Position numbers and translations under genes: made by a program. DNA of 39,701 bases from Bacillota bacterium (GTDB taxonomy: Bacteria; Bacillota; Clostridia; Lachnospirales; Cellulosilyticaceae): assembly GCA_023410675.1 (NCBI GenBank), contig JAEYPM010000057.1:1-39701 (forward strand), written 5' to 3'. This document shows positions 34,459-39,701 of this stretch, one piece after another. Under the pieces are notes generated by a model. That model was not told the DNA's origin and made no database searches. It saw only the letters and a program-made list of their open reading frames with translations. The first letter of the stretch is position 1, and each line of letters starts with the position of its first letter.

Positions 34459-34488
34459 GTGGTATTACCGGGGACTAAGCCCTCCCAC
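34459..34488 (-). promoter_or_regulatory. L1-type RNA site before rplA
   Basis: On the mRNA the motif reads GUGGGAGGG, a short loop, then CCCCGGUAAUACCAC. GUGG pairs with CCAC and GGG with CCC, leaving an asymmetric internal loop. This is the pattern of the L1-binding part of 23S rRNA (GGUGGGAGG ... AAAUACCACC). It touches the rplA ribosome binding site, so L1 binding would block translation. Confidence 0.7.
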
Positions 34489-34525
34489 GTAAATATATAC
34501 GCGCATTTTGTTATATTTGATAATC

Positions 34526-34951
34526 TTATTCTTCTACTGTAATTCCCATTGAACGTGCAGTACCAGCGATCATGCTCATAGCTGCTTCAACAGTTGCTGC
34601 ATTTAAATCTGGCATTTTTAACTCTGCAATTTTGCGTAAGTCTTCTTTACTAATCTTAGCTACTTTGTTTTTCACTGAATTAGCAGAACCTTTCTCTACC
34701 TTACAAGCTTTCTTTAAAAGAACTGCTGCTGGTGGAGTTTTTGTAATAAAAGAAAAGCTTCTATCAGAATATACTGTTATAACTACAGGTATAACAAGTC
34801 CTGCATCTTTTGCTGTTCTTTCATTAAATTCTTTTGTAAATTGCACAATATTTACACCATGTTGTCCAAGTGCTGGACCTACTGGTGGTGCTGGTGTCGC
34901 TTTACCAGCTTGAATCTGTAATTTGATCATTCCTGTAACTTTTTTCGCCAT
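34526..34951 (-). CDS. rplK: 50S ribosomal protein L11
   Basis: L11 binds the GTPase-associated centre of 23S rRNA and is needed for the stringent response through RelA. The 141-residue protein has the proline-rich N-terminal block KATPAPPVGPALGQHGVNI (about 17-35) and the C-terminal RNA-binding domain with GTARSMGITVE. The ATG follows AGGAGG. A second L1-type site lies just upstream. Confidence 0.97.
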   Translation of the reverse strand: MAKKVTGMIKLQIQAGKATPAPPVGPALGQHGVNIVQFTKEFNERTAKDAGLVIPVVITVYSDRSFSFITKTPPAAVLLKKACKVEKGSANSVKNKVAKISKEDLRKIAELKMPDLNAATVEAAMSMIAGTARSMGITVEE

Positions 34952-34976
34952 TTAAGCGTACCTCCTGAAAAAAAAT

Positions 34977-35004
34977 GTGGTATTCGCGGGGAATTCCCTC
35001 CCAC
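34977..35004 (-). promoter_or_regulatory. L1-type RNA site before rplK
   Basis: This is the second copy of the motif found before rplA: GUGGGAGGG, AAUU, then CCCCGCGAAUACCAC on the mRNA, with GUGG/CCAC and GGG/CCC pairing and the same asymmetric loop. It lies about 10 bases ahead of the AGGAGG of rplK. L1 control of the L11-L1 mRNA at the rplK leader is established in Escherichia coli. Confidence 0.72.
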
Positions 35005-35042
35005 TCGCGCGTTTAATAATAATTTTATTAAGTGTAGATATA

Positions 35043-35187
35043 GAATTCACATGTTGCTAGTGTCTATGTGAATTCATCGAAATTCACATGTTGCTAGTGC
35101 CTATGTGAATTCATCGGAATTTACATTTAGATAGCCAGAATGTAAATTCATTAGAATTCATATTGAATATAGTCATGATATGAATTC
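35043..35187 (-). repeat. Array of four tandem hairpin repeats between nusG and rplK
   Basis: Four units follow each other without spacers: 35044-35080, 35081-35117, 35118-35154 (37 bp each) and 35155-35192 (38 bp). Each has a 9-base arm, a 13- or 14-base loop, the inverse arm and a CAT-rich tail. The arms are AATTCACAT/ATGTGAATT in units 1 and 2, AATTTACAT/ATGTAAATT in unit 3 and AATTCATAT/ATATGAATT in unit 4. The changes in units 3 and 4 are matched on both arms. Units 1 and 2 differ at only two positions overall; the loops of 3 and 4 have diverged. No U-run follows, and no open frame covers the array. Confidence 0.9.
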
Positions 35188-35215
35188 ATTTAAAAACCGT
35201 TTGAAAGTTTATCTG

Positions 35216-35734
35216 TTAGATAATCTTTTCAATTTGATAGATACTGATCTCTACTGGGAACTCTCTTCCAAATCCATGTACAGATGCTACTACTGTCCCC
35301 TTAGCTGGGTGAATTTCAGATATAACTCCTTCTGAGCCTTCAAAAGCTCCTGTTAGAAGTTTGACTACATCGCCTATATTCACCTTCACAACAAATTCTC
35401 GAGTATCTATCCCCATCCTTTTTATCTCGTCTAAAGACAATGGAACAGGTTTGGAATCTGGTCCAACAAATCCTGTAACACCTCTTGTATTACGAACCAC
35501 ATACCATGTATCATCTGTCATAACCATCTTTATGAGTACATATCCAGGGAATACTTTTTTGGAAACAGATTTTTGTACACCATTTTTTTCTTCTAGCTCT
35601 TGCTGCAAAGGAACTTGTACAGAATGGATGAGTTCTTGCATATTTCTATTTTTAACTGTTTTTTCAATATTGGCTTTTACCTTGTTTTCATAACCTGAAA
35701 ACGTGTGTACTACATACCATTGTGACTTATCCAT
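35216..35734 (-). CDS. nusG: Transcription elongation/termination factor NusG
   Basis: NusG binds the RNA polymerase clamp and modulates pausing and termination. The 172-residue protein has the NGN domain (about 1-110, starting QWYVVHTFSGYENKVK) and a C-terminal KOW domain (about 118-172, with GDVVKLLTGAFEGSEGVI). It follows secE by 13 bases. The hairpin array begins about 25 bases after its stop. Confidence 0.97.
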   Translation of the reverse strand: MDKSQWYVVHTFSGYENKVKANIEKTVKNRNMQELIHSVQVPLQQELEEKNGVQKSVSKKVFPGYVLIKMVMTDDTWYVVRNTRGVTGFVGPDSKPVPLSLDEIKRMGIDTREFVVKVNIGDVVKLLTGAFEGSEGVISEIHPAKGTVVASVHGFGREFPVEISIYQIEKII

Positions 35735-35747
35735 GAGTCCACCTCAA

Positions 35748-35930
35748 TTACTGTAATATCTGCTGTAACAGAGACATTCCTTCGCTAAATACAATATCTA
35801 TACAGAAAATTATAGCAGAAACTAAAATAGACATTGCAATAACGTTTACTGTAAAAGTAGCAAGTTCTTTTTTGTTAGGCCATACTACTCTCTTACTTTC
35901 TGCAATAAAGCTTTTAAAAAATTCTACCAT
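35748..35930 (-). CDS. secE: Preprotein translocase subunit SecE
   Basis: SecE clamps the SecY channel in the plasma membrane. It is the short Gram-positive form: 60 residues with an amphipathic helix (FFKSFIAESKRVVWPNKKEL, 4-23) and a single membrane helix (about 26-48). It lies between rpmG and nusG, the normal order. Its partner secY is at 8881-10140. Confidence 0.96.
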   Translation of the reverse strand: MVEFFKSFIAESKRVVWPNKKELATFTVNVIAMSILVSAIIFCIDIVFSEGMSLLQQILQ

Positions 35931-35964
35931 TGTTGTGTTCCTCCCCTGGTTTTTTCCGCATCAA

Positions 35965-36117
35965 CTATTTTTTAGTTTCTTTGTGCGGTGTATGTGTTTG
36001 ACAAAATCTACAATATTTCTTTGTCTCCATACGATCAGGATGTTTTTTCTTGTCCTTCGTCATCGTGTAATTTCTTCGCTTACAATCTTCGCAAGCCAAT
36101 GTAATTTGGACTCTCAC
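35965..36117 (-). CDS. rpmG: 50S ribosomal protein L33, zinc type
   Basis: L33 lies near the E site of the large subunit. The GTG at 36117, nine bases after GGAGG, gives 50 residues beginning RVQITLACEDCK after the start. Zinc ligands are Cys9, Cys12, Cys36 and Cys39, so this is the zinc-binding form. Extending the frame upstream adds 23 residues with no family similarity. It is the first gene after the promoter at 36193-36222. I found no tRNA gene between it and secE. Confidence 0.95.
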   Translation of the reverse strand: MRVQITLACEDCKRRNYTMTKDKKKHPDRMETKKYCRFCQTHTPHKETKK

Positions 36118-36192
36118 GCCTTGACACCTCCACTTTGTTAAATCACTTAAAAATTGCAATAAAAAAAGACCTATACTTTTAGGCACAAGGAA

Positions 36193-36222
36193 ACTATAAC
36201 ATACTTTTTAGCATATCGTCAA
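36193..36222 (-). promoter_or_regulatory. Promoter of rpmG-secE-nusG-rplKAJL
   Basis: On the minus strand TTGACG (36217-36222), 18 bases and TATAGT (36193-36198) form a sigma-A type promoter. A TG one base before the -10 box makes it an extended -10 promoter. It separates the ribosomal operon from the small genes upstream. Confidence 0.7.
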
Positions 36223-36250
36223 GTATATTGTAGTGCTTTGGCAAAAAATT

Positions 36251-36679
36251 TTAGGTCTTTTTCTTATGTTTATTATACTCACTAACTACCTTATCAACGC
36301 TCTTCGGAATTTGCATCTTGTTTTTTCTTATGTCTACAATTTCTTTTAAAAGCAAATAATTTTTTTGTTCTTGAAGAATGACTTTATCCTTTAACTGAAG
36401 AATATACTGAACATTATCTTTTAGCTGCTTAATATCCCTATTATTTATTTGATCATTTGCATGAATAAATTCTTTTTTTTCATGATACAAAATTTGAAAC
36501 TTCTTTTCTGTTTCTTCAAGCTGCGATGTAAGGTCACTTTTGTACTGTGCCATTTGTTCAATAATATCAAGCCCTTCGATACTATCACTCAGCAAAATAG
36601 TCATTTGATTTTCGGTAATCGTTTCTATTTGCTCTAAAAACTGCCTGATTTGTTCTAGTTGTTTGAATAGCTCATCCAT
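36251..36679 (-). CDS. Coiled-coil protein, FlgN-like export chaperone candidate
   Basis: The 142-residue protein is almost entirely helical by sequence (MDELFKQLEQIRQFLEQIET at the start) with heptad-like leucines and a late NYLLLKEIVDIRK segment. The pattern E-x-x-L-L near residues 25-35 and N-x-L-L-L near 110 resembles FlgN, the chaperone of the hook-filament junction proteins. I have no direct match, so this is a family-level guess. The ATG at 36679 is eight bases after GGAGG and overlaps the stop of the previous gene by eight bases. A start at 36724 would overlap that gene much more. It is the last of three similar small genes. Confidence 0.7.
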   Translation of the reverse strand: MDELFKQLEQIRQFLEQIETITENQMTILLSDSIEGLDIIEQMAQYKSDLTSQLEETEKKFQILYHEKKEFIHANDQINNRDIKQLKDNVQYILQLKDKVILQEQKNYLLLKEIVDIRKNKMQIPKSVDKVVSEYNKHKKKT

Positions 36680-37043
36680 CGCTTTTACCTCCATATCGTT
36701 TATCAAAGAAAACGCCTTCTTCACTAGACAAACTATAAGGATTAGAATACGCTTGTTCTCGTTTTTTATTACTCCTAATATCTCTTACTTTTTCTTTAGC
36801 CTCTTCATATTGCTTCATAAACTCTATGTCATTTTGATCAGCAACTTCTTTTGTTTTATTTAAGATATCTTTTTCTTCTTCATCTAGTTCAATATAATTC
36901 TTGCTATTGATATCATTAATTTTATCTATAATGATTTGTTTTTCATTGAGAAGCTGCTGAAGCATTTCAACATCATTTTCCTTAAGTGCCATGGATTGTT
37001 TGATACTTATTTCTAGTATCTGTTTATATAGTTCCTTTCTCAT
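36672..37043 (-). CDS. FliT-like flagellar chaperone candidate, second copy
   Basis: This 123-residue, highly charged helical protein resembles FliT, the chaperone of the filament cap protein FliD. It is visibly related to the product of the preceding gene (37072-37422). Both share the patterns QSxALxxN near residue 16-24, EKQIIIDKI/EKRQILMDEI near 34-42, and the C-terminal EEG-[IV]-F-[FY]-DKR. This copy has that motif at about 108-116 and a short KSDG tail. The ATG follows GGAGGG by only about four bases. It overlaps the next gene by eight bases. Confidence 0.75.
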   Translation of the reverse strand: MRKELYKQILEISIKQSMALKENDVEMLQQLLNEKQIIIDKINDINSKNYIELDEEEKDILNKTKEVADQNDIEFMKQYEEAKEKVRDIRSNKKREQAYSNPYSLSSEEGVFFDKRYGGKSDG

Positions 37044-37071
37044 ATACCCTCCATAATTGTATGACTATCGC

Positions 37072-37422
37072 TTATATTCCTTCACTTCTTTTGTCATAAA
37101 AAATCCCTTCTTCTAACTGCTCTTTGTAAGGCATATATGCCTTATGAAGCTTTCTATGCTTCCTAATATTTTTTAATATGTCTTTCGTTTCATTATATAA
37201 TGCCACAAAGAGCATATTATTTTCTCCTTCAATATAAATGATTTCATTTAATATTGAAGTTTCTTTTTCTGTATAAGCTTCTTTATATGTATCAATTTCA
37301 TCCATCAATATTTGCCTTTTTTCTATCAGCTTTAAAAATTCATCCATATTATTATTTTGGAGAGCTGAAGACTGCAATTTTGTATATTCTAAAAGTAGCA
37401 CAAGCTTCTTTTCTCTTTCCAT
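37072..37422 (-). CDS. FliT-like flagellar chaperone candidate, first copy
   Basis: The 116-residue helical protein (MEREKKLVLLLEYTKLQSSA at the start) is a diverged tandem duplicate of the next gene and ends with the same EEG-I-F-Y-DKR motif (about 104-112). Firmicutes FliT-type proteins often end in a similar aromatic-Asp-Lys motif. That and the pseudaminic acid context support a flagellar role, but no conserved catalytic residues exist to confirm it. The ATG follows GGGGAGAG. It lies 27 bases after the methyltransferase. Confidence 0.75.
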   Translation of the reverse strand: MEREKKLVLLLEYTKLQSSALQNNNMDEFLKLIEKRQILMDEIDTYKEAYTEKETSILNEIIYIEGENNMLFVALYNETKDILKNIRKHRKLHKAYMPYKEQLEEGIFYDKRSEGI

Positions 37423-37449
37423 AGCTCTCTCCCCTTACTTAACTATATA

Positions 37450-38499
37450 TTATTTTTGTGCTATAACCTCCATAGATCCACCATAATGCTGTGAAAGCTT
37501 ATAATCAATGACCTTAAATCCTAAATCTGTAAGTACTTTATTTAATGAAACATATGAAAAATAATTTAAATGCTCACATACACGCCACATAGCATCTCCA
37601 TCTTTCATTATGGTAGAATAAGCACTTTCAAAATTTGGTGTTGATATCCATAAGATACCATTTTCGCTGAGTAATGTATTGATCTTCTCAAGCATTTTTA
37701 TAGGATCTGCTAAATGTTCAATAACATCTCCTAATAAAATAACATCAAAAAGCTGATCGGTTTCAAATTCCATAATATCTATGCAATGCACAGGTACACC
37801 AAAAGTTTTTGAAACATTTGCGGCATAACTTGGTCTAATCTCCACCCCTGTAACATCAAATAGCATTTCTTTTGCTACTGCGATCATTTCGCCAGCCCCT
37901 ACGCCTACCTCAAGCAATCTATTTCCTTGGGCTAGTTTAGTAATATTTGATAATATATTACTGGCTAAATGAAGCACTGTGAGATTTGGGTTAAGGTGCT
38001 GATTTTGAGCGGTGCCAGAAACAGCTTCATTTAAGTATTTAGGGTATTTTCCAGCAAATATATGATTACATTTATTACATTTTCTCCATAACTTTACAGG
38101 ATCAAAATAATGAATGAAATCTATATTGGTTACCATATTATATGCTGCAAATAACTCTCCTTCTTCATGGCACAAAGGACAATTTGTTACCTCAACTTCT
38201 TCAATGGGTGAATAGACATAGTTATAATGGATATGTTCTGTACTTGTTATTTTTGATGCAAGCTTACTGTCCATTTCAAAGGCACATTTATGATACTGAT
38301 ATGCTGCTCTAATGTTCTTATTTCTATTATTAATTTCACCTAGCCTAAAGTATGCAATTGGTGCGATATATGGATCATCTAAAAGTCCTATATAAATTGT
38401 ATGTGCTTCATCCTGCTTTCCATCTATAAGAAACTTTTCTGCCTTATTAAAGAGTTGAAGTGAGTTAAATTTTGTCGTTTGAACAGCTTGATCATTCAT
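37450..38499 (-). CDS. SAM-dependent methyltransferase with TPR-like N-terminus and Cys4 knuckle
   Basis: From the ATG at 38499, after GGAGGAAATAT, the protein has 349 residues; an upstream ATG 14 codons earlier has no ribosome binding site. Residues about 10-80 look like two TPR-type helical repeats (KAEKFLIDGKQDEAHTIYIG then AYFRLGEINNRNKNIRAAYQ). Cys107, Cys110, Cys141 and Cys144 form a probable zinc knuckle. A class I methyltransferase domain follows with motif I LLEVGVGAGE (195-204), the acidic residue in GVEIRP and DVILLGDVIEHL (252-263). The position after pseC suggests methylation of a sugar or of a flagellar/surface protein. The substrate is unknown. Confidence 0.82.
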   Translation of the reverse strand: MNDQAVQTTKFNSLQLFNKAEKFLIDGKQDEAHTIYIGLLDDPYIAPIAYFRLGEINNRNKNIRAAYQYHKCAFEMDSKLASKITSTEHIHYNYVYSPIEEVEVTNCPLCHEEGELFAAYNMVTNIDFIHYFDPVKLWRKCNKCNHIFAGKYPKYLNEAVSGTAQNQHLNPNLTVLHLASNILSNITKLAQGNRLLEVGVGAGEMIAVAKEMLFDVTGVEIRPSYAANVSKTFGVPVHCIDIMEFETDQLFDVILLGDVIEHLADPIKMLEKINTLLSENGILWISTPNFESAYSTIMKDGDAMWRVCEHLNYFSYVSLNKVLTDLGFKVIDYKLSQHYGGSMEVIAQK

Positions 38500-38530
38500 A
38501 TATTTCCTCCATTTCTTTGCTACACTTATT

Positions 38531-38575
38531 ATAAAATTCACATATTATGCATGAGCTATCCTTCGTGAATTTTAT
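38531..38575 (-). repeat. Palindrome before the methyltransferase gene
   Basis: ATAAAATTCAC (38531-38541) and GTGAATTTTAT (38565-38575) form an 11-bp perfect stem with a 23-base loop. It lies between pseC and the methyltransferase, ending about 32 bases before the start codon. The inner AATTCAC/GTGAATT core equals that of the array at 35043-35187. There is no U-run. The rest of the 174-base gap shows nothing I can name. Confidence 0.7.
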
Positions 38576-38673
38576 ATTATTAGAGTACTTCCTATGTTTT
38601 ATATCGTCATTTATGTTTATCATCATTAGAGCATTCTTTAGTTTATCATAAATTATTATGTTGCTTTATTTCT

Positions 38674-39701
38674 TTATACTAAATAGTACTGTACCACCTT
38701 ATACACTGCTCTTATAACATCTTCTATATCCTTATCACTCATAGACGGAAATAAGGGAAGCGTTAGTATTTTTTCATAAGCTTCTTCTGCTTGGAGGCAT
38801 AGCCCTTTTTGGTAGCCAAGTTCTCTATAATATGGATGATAATAAACTGGAATGTAATGAACATTAACACCTATATTTTCTGCTATAAGTGCATCATATA
38901 TTGCTCTCCTTGTTGCTTTTATTTTCTTTAAATCTAGCCTTATCACATAAAGATGATAACCTGATTTTGCTTCTTGGGTTTCATAAGGCGTTATAACTCC
39001 TTCAAGTTCTCTAAATGCTTCATTATATAATTGTGCTATTTTTCTTCTTCTTTCAATAAATTGATCTATTTTATTCATCTGTGAAAGTCCAAGTGCTGCT
39101 TGTATATCTGTCATGCGATAGTTATAGCCTAAATCTTGTTGCTCATAATACCATCCGCCCTCATCCATATTGCAAAATTGATTCCGCTTTCTTGTGATGC
39201 CATGTGTTCTAAAACAAAGGATTTTTTCATAAAGATCTAGATTATTGGTGGTAACCATTCCACCCTCACCTGTTGTGATGGGTTTTACTGGATGAAAACT
39301 AAAGGTAGTCGCATCACCATAACCACCTATTTTCTTCCCCTTATATTCACTTCCTAAAGCATGAGCTGCATCTTCAACTACTTTAAGCTGATATTTATCT
39401 ACAAGTTTTAGGATTTCTTCTAAATCTGTAGGCAAACCAGCAAAATCGACTATAACGATGGCCGTCGTTTTGTCTGTGATTTTTCTCTCAATATCATGAG
39501 CATCTATGTTATAGGTTATGGGATCAATATCTGCAAATACAGGCTTAGCTCCTAAATAAAGAATCGCATTACTTGAGGCTGCAAAAGTCATTGGTGTAAC
39601 AATAACTTCATCATTTTCTTTAACCCCGCATCCATACAAAGCTGCATGTAGTGCAGCTGTTCCATTTGACACAGCAACAGCATATTTAGCTCCTACATAA
39701 G
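38674..39701 (-). CDS. pseC: PseC-type UDP-sugar aminotransferase, 5' end cut by window
   Basis: PseC transfers an amino group to the keto sugar made by PseB, the second step of pseudaminic acid synthesis. That nonulosonic acid commonly decorates flagellin. The protein belongs to the DegT/DnrJ/EryC1 family of PLP enzymes. The PLP lysine lies in SFHPVKPITTGEGGMVTTN, a form close to known PseC proteins, and VEDAAHALGSEYKGKKIGG precedes it. The frame is open to the window edge: residues reading YVGAKYAVAVSNGT precede the apparent GTG at 39672, so that GTG is internal and the true start lies beyond 39701. About 342 residues are visible. Other sugar aminotransferases of the family are the main alternative. 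Confidence 0.85.
   Translation of the reverse strand, partial: YVGAKYAVAVSNGTAALHAALYGCGVKENDEVIVTPMTFAASSNAILYLGAKPVFADIDPITYNIDAHDIERKITDKTTAIVIVDFAGLPTDLEEILKLVDKYQLKVVEDAAHALGSEYKGKKIGGYGDATTFSFHPVKPITTGEGGMVTTNNLDLYEKILCFRTHGITRKRNQFCNMDEGGWYYEQQDLGYNYRMTDIQAALGLSQMNKIDQFIERRRKIAQLYNEAFRELEGVITPYETQEAKSGYHLYVIRLDLKKIKATRRAIYDALIAENIGVNVHYIPVYYHPYYRELGYQKGLCLQAEEAYEKILTLPLFPSMSDKDIEDVIRAVYKVVQYYLV

Noticed and set aside
35043..35160. Promoters inside the hairpin units (TTCACA or TTTACA, 17 bases, TGAATT or TAAATT)
   Set aside because: The -10 matches are poor and the pattern is a consequence of the palindrome arms.
35043..35187. CRISPR-like array
   Set aside because: The units are directly adjacent with no unique spacers, the variable part is the loop of a palindrome, and no cas genes are near.
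35931..35964. tRNA gene between rpmG and secE, as seen in some Firmicutes
   Set aside because: The gap is only 34 bases and has no tRNA-like arms.
38580..38670. Sigma-D type flagellar promoter before the methyltransferase
   Set aside because: TAAA and CGATAT-like words exist, but no pair has the required spacing of about 15 bases.
39670..39672. GTG as the start of the aminotransferase
   Set aside because: Family-like residues YVGAKYAVA continue upstream of it to the window edge, so it is an internal valine.
1..39701. Genes on the plus strand
   Set aside because: All plus-strand open frames lie opposite strongly recognised minus-strand genes or lack ribosome binding sites and similarity to any family.

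Overview
The window reads as a chromosomal segment from an AT-rich, low-GC Gram-positive anaerobe of the Clostridia, most likely the order Lachnospirales. The evidence is the Firmicutes str/S10/spc/alpha gene order, a lineage-type long L17 (175 aa) and long S12 (141 aa), a small KOW gene between map and infA, zinc-type S4, S14, L33 and L36, and an ecfA1-ecfA2-ecfT-truA tail behind rplQ. Assignment to a genus is not possible from what I can see. Every gene I accept lies on the minus strand, so transcription runs from high to low coordinates.

Layout in transcription order. (1) 39701-36251 is a motility and surface-sugar segment: a pseC-type aminotransferase cut by the window edge, a methyltransferase with a Cys4 knuckle, then three small coiled-coil proteins resembling FliT and FlgN export chaperones. 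(2) 36222-32591 has a promoter, then rpmG-secE-nusG, an unusual four-hairpin array, rplK-rplA with two copies of an L1-type RNA site, an L10 leader with a terminator hairpin, rplJ-rplL and a terminator. (3) 32537-24739 has a promoter whose predicted transcript begins at a hairpin, then rpoB-rpoC and a terminator-like hairpin. (4) 24667-19799 has a promoter, an L7Ae-family gene, rpsL, rpsG, fusA, an internal promoter, tuf and a terminator. (5) 19674-6744 has a promoter, a folded leader and the S10-spc cluster from rpsJ to rpmJ, including secY, adk, map and infA. (6) 6729-3564 has an internal promoter, then rpsM-rpsK-rpsD-rpoA-rplQ and a terminator. (7) 3526-57 has ecfA1-ecfA2-ecfT-truA and a terminator.

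The proteins are mostly textbook: ribosomal proteins, RNA polymerase core, elongation factors, Sec translocon subunits, IF-1, MetAP, adenylate kinase and the energising module of ECF vitamin/metal transporters. The unusual material lies between genes. The best candidate for an undescribed element is the array at 35043-35187. It has four tandem 37-38 bp hairpin units whose arms have changed in matched pairs. The same palindrome arms (AATTCAC...GTGAATT) recur at the predicted 5' end of the rpoBC mRNA and in front of the methyltransferase gene. Other points are duplicated L1 sites that mimic 23S rRNA, a three-tier S10 leader stem, and three consecutive hairpins between rpsJ and rplC. Twelve core genes begin with GTG or TTG.

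All regulatory calls come from reading the sequence by eye; no folding, alignment or database search was run.
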